From positions 1 through 64,000 of the forward strand of contig NZ_LFVY01000022.1 of NCBI RefSeq assembly GCF_001050155.1: a stretch of 64,000 nt of DNA, given 5' to 3'. This document shows, piece by piece, positions 25,226-33,185 of the stretch; position 1 is the first letter of the stretch, and every line of letters starts with the position of its first letter. The position numbers and the translations under genes were made by a program. The DNA comes from Nitratireductor soli (lineage in GTDB: Bacteria > Pseudomonadota > Alphaproteobacteria > Rhizobiales > Rhizobiaceae). The notes below the pieces were generated by a model. The model did not search any database and had not been told where the DNA came from. It saw nothing but the letters and a program-made list of their open reading frames with translations.

Positions 25226-25897
25226 ATGAAGATTCTTGTCATCGAAGACGACCGGGAAGCGGCGGACTATCTGAAGAATGCGTTGTCGGAGGCCGGACAC
25301 ACGGCCGACATCGCCCGTGACGGCGACAGCGGCTTCTCGATGGCCGAGACCGGCAGCTACGACATCTACGTCGTCGACCGGATGCTGCCGCGCCGCGACG
25401 GTCTGTCGATCATCGCCGAGCTGAGAGGGACCGGCAACGACACTCCGGCGCTCATCCTGTCGGCGCTCGGCGAGGTCGATGATCGGGTCACCGGCCTGCG
25501 CGCCGGCGGCGACGACTACCTCACCAAACCCTATGCCTTTTCCGAGCTTCTGGCCCGCATCGAGGTTCTCAAGCGTCGCGCCGGCGCCAAGGAGATCGAG
25601 ACGGTCTACCATGTCGGTGATCTCGAACTGGACCGCCTGTCGCATGCGGTCCGCCGCGCCGGCCAGGAGATCATCCTGCAGCCGCGCGAGTTCCGCCTGC
25701 TCGAATATATGATGCGCCATGCCGGCCAGGTGGTCACCCGCACCATGTTACTGGAAAACGTCTGGGACTATCATTTCGACCCGCAGACCAATGTCATCGA
25801 CGTGCACATTTCGCGCCTGCGCGGCAAGATCGAAAAAGGGTTCGACAAACCGCTTCTGCATACGGTGCGCGGCGCCGGCTATATGCTGAAGGATTAG
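25226..25897 (+). CDS. OmpR-family response regulator (degP-linked)
   Basis: A 223-aa response regulator. Receiver domain with Asp51 in VVDRMLPRRDG and Lys101 in LTKPYAF, then a winged-helix domain ending HTVRGAGYMLKD. Its kinase partner lies downstream, separated by a MITE-like element whose first bases form part of this gene's TAG stop. Regulators at this site next to degP are presumed to respond to envelope stress; no target is known from the sequence. Confidence 0.88.
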   Translation: MKILVIEDDREAADYLKNALSEAGHTADIARDGDSGFSMAETGSYDIYVVDRMLPRRDGLSIIAELRGTGNDTPALILSALGEVDDRVTGLRAGGDDYLTKPYAFSELLARIEVLKRRAGAKEIETVYHVGDLELDRLSHAVRRAGQEIILQPREFRLLEYMMRHAGQVVTRTMLLENVWDYHFDPQTNVIDVHISRLRGKIEKGFDKPLLHTVRGAGYMLKD

Positions 25898-26159
25898 GGT
25901 CAGGACCTACTAATCTTGCTGGATTGGCGAACGATGGACACGGAAATGCAAGGAGAGATGCGCAGGACGGGCTTACGCCCGGCCAAGCGGCTCGACGCGG
26001 CAGTTCAAAGTCCATCGTCCGTCCCTTCGGGATATGGCCAATTTGCCTGGAGAGAGCGTTGCAAGCCTTTGAAAACCGGATGGTTTCCTGCAGGCTTGCG
26101 CCTCCTCTCCAGGCAAATTGACTCATACCAATCCAGCAAGATTAATAAGTCCTGACCCT
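25896..26159. mobile_element. MITE-like element with 32-bp terminal inverted repeats
   Basis: A 264-bp element bounded by inverted repeats 25896-25927 and 26128-26159, which differ at 2 of 32 positions and begin AGGGTCAGGAC. Inside, 26039-26054 pairs perfectly with 26105-26120 (16 bp), and GCAAGCCT/AGGCTTGC lie within that loop, giving a nested hairpin. It encodes no transposase; short frames inside are not convincing. It sits exactly between a response regulator and its kinase, reaching to 1 nt before the kinase ATG. No clear target duplication is visible. Confidence 0.75.
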
Positions 26160-26160
26160 C

Positions 26161-27576
26161 ATGGCCCGGCTCGTCGCGATCATGAAAACGACGGCGGCGC
26201 GTCTCTCCGCGCTGTACCTCATCCTGTTCGCCGTCTGCGCCACCTTTCTCGTCATCTACATGACCTCGCTGTCGGCCCGCATGCTGGCGGTTCAGACGCG
26301 CGACACGATCAACGAGGAGGTGCGTGGCCTCGATCGCGCCTATCAGCGCGGCGGGCTGCCATTCCTGGTCCGGGTGATCGAATCGCGCGCCCGCCAGCCC
26401 GGCGCCAATCTCTATCTCCTGGCGGACGCCAATGGCCGCATCCTGTCGGGCAATGTTGAAAGCCTGCAGCCCGGCATTCTGGACGTGGTGGGCTGGACCG
26501 AGCGGCCTTTCACCTACAGCCGCTTCGGCGAGGCCGAAACCCGGCTGGCGGCGGGGCGGGAGCCGCCGCATGAGGCAATGGCGCTGGTCTTCCGCCTGCC
26601 CAATCAGATCATCGTCCTGGTCGGCCGCGATCTGGGCGAGCCCGAGCAGTTCCGCCGCGTCATGCAACGTGCCCTGGTGGTGACGCTCGTCATCATGTGC
26701 CTCGGCGCGCTGCTCATCTGGTATTTCGTCGGCCGCCGCGCCTTGAAGCGCATCGACCGCGTGTCGGCGGCCAGCCGTCGCATCATGGCCGGCGACCTGA
26801 CGCGCCGCCTGCCGGTGTCGGGCGCCGGCGACGAGTTCGATCGCCTTTCGGAGAACCTCAACAAGATGCTCGACCGCATCTCCGCTCTCAATGAGGGGTT
26901 GCGCCAGGTGTCGGACAACATCGCCCATGACCTGAAAACGCCGCTGACACGCCTGCGCAATCGTGCCGAGGCGGCGCTGGCGGGCAATCAGAAGGCGAGC
27001 GGCTATCGCGAGGCGCTCGAACGCAACATCGCCGAGTCCGACCAGTTGATCCGCACCTTCAATGCGATACTGATGATCTCCCGGCTCGAAGCCGGCTATT
27101 CCGCGGAGGCGGTTTCGACCATCGACCTGCGCGCCATCGTCGCCGATGTGGTCGAACTCTATGAACCGGCTGCCGAAGAGCAGGGTGTCAAGCTGGAGGC
27201 GGGGATCGTCGGGCCGGCGGAACTGCGCGGCAATCGCGAACTGATCGGCCAGGCATTGTCGAACATCGTCGACAACGCCATAAAATACTCCGCCGATGCC
27301 AACCAGGCGCCGCGCGTCGGCGTGACGCTCGAAAAGACCAGTGGTGAAATCCGCCTGACGGTCAGCGACAATGGCCCCGGCGTTCCGCCCGAAGATCGCC
27401 AGCGGGTAACGGAACGCTTCGTCCGGCTTGAGGAAAGTCGTACCCAGCCGGGTTCCGGCCTCGGTCTCAGCCTTGCAAAGGCGGTGATGACATTTCATGG
27501 TGGGCACCTCGCGTTTGCCGACAATGACCCCGGTCTTGCGGTGACAATGGTGTTTCCCGCCAGCGCATTGGTCTGA
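26161..27576 (+). CDS. Sensor histidine kinase (partner of degP-linked regulator)
   Basis: A 471-aa membrane kinase. Helices at about 12-35 and 170-192, a short periplasmic sensor, a HAMP domain (about 193-245), H-box NIAHDLKTPLTRLRNR with His256, and HATPase_c with SDNGPGVPPEDRQRVTERFV and GSGLGLSLAKAVM. ATG 26161 lies one nt after the MITE-like element and has no clear ribosome site; ATG 26182 (MKTTAARLSALYLILFAV) is an alternative native start. Confidence 0.87.
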   Translation: MARLVAIMKTTAARLSALYLILFAVCATFLVIYMTSLSARMLAVQTRDTINEEVRGLDRAYQRGGLPFLVRVIESRARQPGANLYLLADANGRILSGNVESLQPGILDVVGWTERPFTYSRFGEAETRLAAGREPPHEAMALVFRLPNQIIVLVGRDLGEPEQFRRVMQRALVVTLVIMCLGALLIWYFVGRRALKRIDRVSAASRRIMAGDLTRRLPVSGAGDEFDRLSENLNKMLDRISALNEGLRQVSDNIAHDLKTPLTRLRNRAEAALAGNQKASGYREALERNIAESDQLIRTFNAILMISRLEAGYSAEAVSTIDLRAIVADVVELYEPAAEEQGVKLEAGIVGPAELRGNRELIGQALSNIVDNAIKYSADANQAPRVGVTLEKTSGEIRLTVSDNGPGVPPEDRQRVTERFVRLEESRTQPGSGLGLSLAKAVMTFHGGHLAFADNDPGLAVTMVFPASALV

Positions 27577-27611
27577 ACGTCGGAAGTGGTTTCCGCCAGG
27601 CCCGGCGCCTG

Positions 27612-27720
27612 GCTCTAAAGCAATCCCAGGAAAAGTGGGAACCGGTTTTCCGTCCGGAATTGCGTAAAAACAAAGAGATAGAGCGGGGCAGCGTTTCCAT
27701 GAAACGATGAGCCGGTCTAA
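27612..27720. repeat. Rhizobial palindromic repeat, copy B
   Basis: An outer GCTCTA/TAGAGC pair (27612-27617 and 27679-27684) encloses GGAAAAGTGGGAACCGGTTT, a core I recognise from the abundant palindromic intergenic repeats of Rhizobiales. It is followed by a hairpin CGTTTC-CAT-GAAACG. Bases 27681-27710 are identical to 51292-51321 (30 of 30). Confidence 0.8.
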
Positions 27721-27743
27721 ACGGCTCCCGAAAGGATGCGTGA

Positions 27744-30698
27744 ATGGCGCCAAGCGCTGCGGACGGACGTGTGTGGTTCAACGTGCCGGTGAATGCGCTG
27801 CCGTCGGTCGAGGCGGAAGCGGCGTCGGAGGCGCTGGAGATCGTCGCGGGGGCCGCCGGCGAGGCCGGGGCCCGGCGTCTGTCGGCGCTGCTTGCAGCCG
27901 ACGCGCCGCTCACCGCCTTCCTGTCCACCGTGTTTGCCCTGTCGCCCTTCCTGCGCGATTGCGCGCGGCGCAATCCTCTGGCGCTCGAAGCGCTGTTCGA
28001 CGCACCGCTGGACCAGCGCCTGGAAACGTTGCTCGACGATATCGGGGCCAGCGCCTACGCCGAAGATCAGAGCGAGAGCGGCATGATGAAGGCGCTGCGC
28101 GGCTTCAAGGCCGAGGCGCATTTCCTCATCGCCCTGGCCCGGCTTGCCGGCGCCGCCGACACCGAGCTGACGACGCTGCGCTTGAGCAGGCTTGCCGACG
28201 CCTGTGTCGGCGCGGCCGTCGATTATCTTCTTCTCGACGCGCACCGGGCCGGCAAGCTGCAACTGCCCGATCCCGCCCATCCGGCCAGGGACAGCGGCTG
28301 GGTGCTCCTGGCCATGGGCAAGCTGGGCGCCAACGAGCTGAATTTCTCCTCCGACATCGACCTGATCGTTCTCATCGACCCGCACGCGCCGGCGATTCCC
28401 GAGCCTTATGAAGCCGTCGACCTGTTCGTCCGGCTGACGCGCCGGCTGGTGCGCATCCTCCAGGACCGCACCGAGAACGGCTATGTGTTCCGCACCGACC
28501 TGCGGCTGCGCCCCGACCCAGGCTCGACGCCGCTTGCCCTCCCGCTGGAGGCGGCGTTGCATTATTACGAAAGCCGCGGCCAGAACTGGGAGCGCGCAGC
28601 GATGATCAAGGCGCGGCCCATTGCCGGCGATCTGGCCGCCGGTAGCGGCTTCCTGAAAGAGCTGCAGCCCTATGTCTGGCGCAAATACCTCGACTATGCG
28701 GCGATTGCCGACGTCCATTCCATCAAGCGCCAGATCCACGCGCACAAGGGGCATGGCGAGGTGGCGGTCAAGGGCCACAACGTCAAGCTCGGCCGCGGCG
28801 GCATCCGCGAGATCGAGTTCTTCGTTCAGACCCAGCAGCTCATCGCCGGCGGCCGGTTCCCCGCGCTGCGCGGCCGCAAGACGGTGGCGATGCTCGGTGA
28901 GCTTGCCGCCTGCGGCTGGATCGACGCCGAGGCGCGCGATGCGCTGACCCGGCAATACTGGTTCCTGCGCGATGTCGAGCACGCGCTGCAGATGGTCGCC
29001 GACGAGCAGACCCACACATTGCCGGAGGATGATGAGGGGCTGGAGCAGATCGCCCATCTGCTCGGCTTCGACAGCGCCGACACCTTCTCCGAGACCTTCC
29101 GCCAGTCGCTTCGACTGGTTGAAAAGCACTATGCGGCACTGTTCGAGACCGCGCCGCAGCTATCGCGCGGCATCGGCAATCTCGTCTTCACCGGAGATGT
29201 CGATGACCCCGACACGCTGGAAACCCTGAGCGAGCTTGGTTTTTCGCGGCCGAGCGACATGTGCCGCGTCATCCGTGGCTGGCATTATGGCCGCTACAGG
29301 GCGACGCAATCGGCCGAGGCGCGCGAAAGGCTGACGGAACTGACGCCGGCGCTGCTCGAGGCGTTCGGCCGCACGCGGCGCGCCGACGAGGCGCTGCTGC
29401 GTTTCGATGCGTTCCTTGGCGGCCTGCCGGCCGGGATCCAGCTCTTTTCCCTGCTTCAATCGAACCCGGCGCTGCTGGAAATGCTCGTCAGCATCATGGG
29501 TGCCGCACCGCGTCTCGCCGCCATCATCACCAAACGGCCGCACGTCTTCGACGGCCTGCTCGATCCGGCGCTTCTTTCGGAACTGCCCGACCGCGCCTAT
29601 CTTGCCGAGCGGCTTGAAGCATTCCTCGCCGGCGCGCAGCTTTATGAGGAAATCCTCGACCGGCTGCGCATCTTCGCCGCCGAGCAGAAATTCCTCATCG
29701 GCATTCGTCTCCTGACCGGCGCCATCGATGCCAGCCGCGCCGGCAAGGCATTTTCCGACCTGGCGGATCTGACCGTCAGCGCCGCCCTCGACGCGGTCAT
29801 CGCCAATTTCGCCCTGCGCCATGGGACCGTGCCCGGCGGCAAGGTTGCCATTCTCGGCATGGGCAAGCTTGGCAGCCGCGAACTGACGGCCGGCTCTGAC
29901 ATCGACCTGATCCTGCTTTACGATCATGCGCCCGACGCCGAACAGTCGGACGGTGAAAAGCCGCTTGCCCCTTCCGAATACTATACGCGCCTGACGCAGC
30001 GCCTGATCGCCGCCGTTTCCGCGCCGACCGCCGAGGGGGTCCTCTACGAACTCGACCTGCGCCTGCGCCCTTCCGGCAACAAGGGGCCGGTGGCCACGCA
30101 GGTCGAAGCCTTCGGCCGCTATCAGCGCCAGGATGCCTGGACATGGGAGCACATGGCGCTGACCCGCGCCCGCGGCATCGCCGGCGATGCCGAATTGCGC
30201 GCCGTTGTCGAGGTCGAGGTGGCCGCGATCCTCGCCATCCCGCGTGAGCGCCACGCCATTTTCGCCAAGGCGGTGGAGATGCGCGCGCTCCTGGAAGAAG
30301 AAAAGCCGCCGCGCGATTTGTGGGACTTGAAACTCGTGCCGGGCGGCCTGATCGATCTCGAGTTCATCGCCCAGGTGGCGGTGCTGGGCGGCTGCTGCGA
30401 GGAGGGCGTCTTGTCGACGGCGACCGTTGATGTGCTGGCCAGTCTCGCGCCGGATTTCTGCCCGCCGCAGCCGCGCCAGGAATTGGTCGAGGCGCATCAG
30501 CTCTACACGATGCTGACGCAGACGACGCGCCTGTGCCTGGAAGGCGGGTTCGATCCCGAGGAAGCACCGCCGGGCTTCGCCGATCTCCTGCTGCGCCAGA
30601 CGGATCTGCCGGAACTGGCGATTCTGGCCGCCCACGTGGAGGAAACGGCCAAGCGCGTGCGCGGTCATTTCGAGCAACTGCTCGGCAACAAACAATGA
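27744..30698 (+). CDS. glnE: Glutamine synthetase adenylyltransferase/adenylyl-removase GlnE
   Basis: A 984-aa bifunctional enzyme that adenylylates glutamine synthetase to switch it off and removes the AMP under nitrogen limitation, under PII control. The two nucleotidyltransferase halves are visible: GKLGANELNFSSDIDLIVLI (about 192-211, removase) and GKLGSRELTAGSDIDLILLY (about 706-725, transferase). The ends of both halves show the RGIREIEFF-type motif. Full length. It is convergent with the next gene, six nt apart. Confidence 0.95.
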   Translation: MAPSAADGRVWFNVPVNALPSVEAEAASEALEIVAGAAGEAGARRLSALLAADAPLTAFLSTVFALSPFLRDCARRNPLALEALFDAPLDQRLETLLDDIGASAYAEDQSESGMMKALRGFKAEAHFLIALARLAGAADTELTTLRLSRLADACVGAAVDYLLLDAHRAGKLQLPDPAHPARDSGWVLLAMGKLGANELNFSSDIDLIVLIDPHAPAIPEPYEAVDLFVRLTRRLVRILQDRTENGYVFRTDLRLRPDPGSTPLALPLEAALHYYESRGQNWERAAMIKARPIAGDLAAGSGFLKELQPYVWRKYLDYAAIADVHSIKRQIHAHKGHGEVAVKGHNVKLGRGGIREIEFFVQTQQLIAGGRFPALRGRKTVAMLGELAACGWIDAEARDALTRQYWFLRDVEHALQMVADEQTHTLPEDDEGLEQIAHLLGFDSADTFSETFRQSLRLVEKHYAALFETAPQLSRGIGNLVFTGDVDDPDTLETLSELGFSRPSDMCRVIRGWHYGRYRATQSAEARERLTELTPALLEAFGRTRRADEALLRFDAFLGGLPAGIQLFSLLQSNPALLEMLVSIMGAAPRLAAIITKRPHVFDGLLDPALLSELPDRAYLAERLEAFLAGAQLYEEILDRLRIFAAEQKFLIGIRLLTGAIDASRAGKAFSDLADLTVSAALDAVIANFALRHGTVPGGKVAILGMGKLGSRELTAGSDIDLILLYDHAPDAEQSDGEKPLAPSEYYTRLTQRLIAAVSAPTAEGVLYELDLRLRPSGNKGPVATQVEAFGRYQRQDAWTWEHMALTRARGIAGDAELRAVVEVEVAAILAIPRERHAIFAKAVEMRALLEEEKPPRDLWDLKLVPGGLIDLEFIAQVAVLGGCCEEGVLSTATVDVLASLAPDFCPPQPRQELVEAHQLYTMLTQTTRLCLEGGFDPEEAPPGFADLLLRQTDLPELAILAAHVEETAKRVRGHFEQLLGNKQ

Positions 30699-30704
30699 AC
30701 CGTT

Positions 30705-33110
30705 TCAGGCGGCGGCCGGTGCCTTGCGCTTCTCCTGGGTCGGGATGCGCACGGAAACCACCGTGCCGACGCCTTCGGTCGAGCGGATTTTCAGGATGCC
30801 GCCATGCAGCTCTGCCAGCGAGCGTGAGATGGCGAGCCCCAGGCCGGAGCCGGTGTGGTTCTTCGAGAACTGGTTCTGAACCTGCTCGAAGGGGCGCCCG
30901 AGCTTCTTCAGCGCCTCACGCGGAATGCCGCAGCCCGAATCCTCGATGGTCAGCGTCACCGCCGGCCCGACCTTGCGCGCCCGCAAGGTGATGTGCCCGC
31001 CTTCTCCGGTAAACTTGACGGCATTCGACAGGAGGTTGATGACGATCTGCTTGATCGCCCGGCGATCGGCGAAAAGCGTCATCGAGTCCGGAATATCGGC
31101 CTTGACCTCGATCGACTTCTCCGTCGCCTGCAGGACGATGACGCGCATCGTCTCGCGGATCAGCGGGCACAGGTCGATTTCCTCGCAATCGACCGAGAAC
31201 TGGCCGGCCTCGATCTTCGACATGTCGAGAATGTCGTTGATGACACCCAGCAGATACGAGCCGCTGGCGCAGATATCGCGCACATACTCGTCGTAGCGCT
31301 CTGCCCCGAGCGGGCCGAACAGGCCCGATTGCATCACTTCCGAGAAACCGATGATGGCGTTGAGCGGCGTGCGCAATTCATGCGACATGTTGGCCAGAAA
31401 CTCGGATTTCGCCCGGTTGGCGGCTTCGGCCCGCTCGGTCTCGCGCATGTATTTGCGGTTCAGCTCGCTGAGTTCCTTTGTGCGTTCCTGCTCGGCGCGC
31501 CGGGCGATGCTGAGATCGTGGATCGTCGCCATCAGGCGGCGTTCGCTGTCGACCAGCTTGCCCTGGTGCTGTTTCAACTGGGTGATCTCGGTGCCGACCG
31601 AAACGGTGCCGCCGTCGCGCGTCTTCAACTCCGTCACCTGCAGCCAGCGTCCGTCCGACAATTGCCGTTCATAAGTCGCGCCGCTGTTCGGGCCGGTGGA
31701 ATTGACCAGCCGGCGCTCGGAACGATAGGCCGGGATCAGGGCCTCGATGTCGCGCCGCCGCACGCCCGGCACGATCACCGCCGGATCGATGCCGGTATCC
31801 TGCTGGTACTTGCTGTTGCACATCACCAGCCGCTCCGCATAGTCCCACAGGACGAAGCTTTCGGTGATGTTCTCGATCGCTGTGCGCAGTCTCTGGTCGG
31901 CCGCTTCCGATTGCTGGACCAGCGTGCGCTGCTCGGTAACGTCGACGGCGATGCCGATCAGGTGGAGTTCCGGCGCCTGCGGATCGACCACCTGGGCGCG
32001 GGCGCGCATCCACACCCAATGCCCCTCGGCATGGCGCATGCGGAAGACGCGGTCCACATGGTCGATCTCGCGCGCCATGATGCGGTTGGCGAGTTCGAAC
32101 AGATCGCCGTCGTCGGGATGGATGATCGTCGACACTTCGCCGAAGGAGAGCATCTCCTCGGTCGGCTCATAGCCGAGCATGTCGAACATCGAGCGCGACC
32201 AGAACATCTTGCCGCGCACCATGTCCCAGTCCCACAGGCCGCATTTGCCGCGCACCATCGCCATGTCGATGCGCTGATGCGCCTCGAGATAGATGCGGTC
32301 GGCCGCCTGGGCCCGCGCCGCTTGGCTGAAATAGGCATACAGGATGACCATCAGTATGCCGGCGGTCAGGGCGAACAGGGTGACATTCAGGGAAACGGCC
32401 CGCCGCCATTCGGCAAACAGCGTGTCGCGCGAGGTCAGCGCCACCGCCGCGCCGTCCTGGCCGGAGACATGGACCAGCGAGGCGAGCCAGGGTGCGCCGT
32501 TGATCGTCACATCCATCACGCCGGCACGCGCGCCGAACAGGAACAGCGGCTGGCCGCCCGTCAAGACGTCGTCGAGCAGGCGCCCCACCAGTTCCTGCCC
32601 GTTGGCCGAGCTGGCAACGACGCTGAACCGCGCGTCCGTGACGGCGAGAATGCGCTTTTCGGGCGAGCCGATGCGGCGCGTCGCCTCTTCGATCAGCATG
32701 CGCGCGCGTTGCGTGCGGTCGCCGTCGTCGGAGGTTTCGACCGCCAGCGTCGTGGCCAGTGAATCGGCGGCCAGCGCCAGCATGGTGCGCGCGTCGCGCT
32801 CCACGTCGTCGCGCCAGGCCAGCAGCGACAAAAAGCGCGCCGCCGCGACGACGAGCAGGAAAATGATGATCAGGATCGGAATCGAGCGGCGCAGATAGGG
32901 CTCGATCGCCAGCAGGCGCTCATAGGCGGGCGCGGCAATAATCTTGGCGTTTCCAGCCAGTCCCATGCGCGATCCGCGTCGGGGTCGTGGTCTGGCAGAG
33001 ATACCCCCGATAAGGGGTACAGCCCATCCCTGCGCCTTCGCCATCCGACGGGCTCCCTCGTTCCTTGTTAAGTCAGGTGATTCGTTACCGCCAACAGCCG
33101 AATCATCCAT
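30705..33110 (-). CDS. pleC: PleC-type PAS sensor histidine kinase (cell-cycle kinase)
   Basis: Up to 801 aa. Two membrane helices (about 77-98 and 238-262) flank a periplasmic region; two PAS-like domains follow (about 285-395 and 410-510); the H-box FLANMSHELRTPLNAIIGFS has His577; HATPase_c ends with GSGLGLAISRSLAELHGG. This PleC/DivJ-type H-box and the location next to glnE match PleC of rhizobia, which sets the phosphorylation of DivK in asymmetric division. The true start may be ATG 32966 (Met49), as the first 48 residues look unstructured. Confidence 0.75.
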   Translation of the reverse strand: MDDSAVGGNESPDLTRNEGARRMAKAQGWAVPLIGGISARPRPRRGSRMGLAGNAKIIAAPAYERLLAIEPYLRRSIPILIIIFLLVVAAARFLSLLAWRDDVERDARTMLALAADSLATTLAVETSDDGDRTQRARMLIEEATRRIGSPEKRILAVTDARFSVVASSANGQELVGRLLDDVLTGGQPLFLFGARAGVMDVTINGAPWLASLVHVSGQDGAAVALTSRDTLFAEWRRAVSLNVTLFALTAGILMVILYAYFSQAARAQAADRIYLEAHQRIDMAMVRGKCGLWDWDMVRGKMFWSRSMFDMLGYEPTEEMLSFGEVSTIIHPDDGDLFELANRIMAREIDHVDRVFRMRHAEGHWVWMRARAQVVDPQAPELHLIGIAVDVTEQRTLVQQSEAADQRLRTAIENITESFVLWDYAERLVMCNSKYQQDTGIDPAVIVPGVRRRDIEALIPAYRSERRLVNSTGPNSGATYERQLSDGRWLQVTELKTRDGGTVSVGTEITQLKQHQGKLVDSERRLMATIHDLSIARRAEQERTKELSELNRKYMRETERAEAANRAKSEFLANMSHELRTPLNAIIGFSEVMQSGLFGPLGAERYDEYVRDICASGSYLLGVINDILDMSKIEAGQFSVDCEEIDLCPLIRETMRVIVLQATEKSIEVKADIPDSMTLFADRRAIKQIVINLLSNAVKFTGEGGHITLRARKVGPAVTLTIEDSGCGIPREALKKLGRPFEQVQNQFSKNHTGSGLGLAISRSLAELHGGILKIRSTEGVGTVVSVRIPTQEKRKAPAAA

Positions 33111-33185
33111 AAGGAATCAAAGGTGATTCGCCTTGTCCAGTGGCGAATGTAAAAAAGAACTTAACGCGCCCCGTTCAGGCCGGTC

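Noticed and set aside
26005-27753. Minus-strand frame crossing the MITE-like element and the kinase gene
   Set aside because: It is antisense to the kinase. The part inside the MITE is only a short frame without transposase features.
30855-32762. A 635-codon plus-strand frame opposite pleC
   Set aside because: Antisense to a clear histidine kinase with all its motifs.
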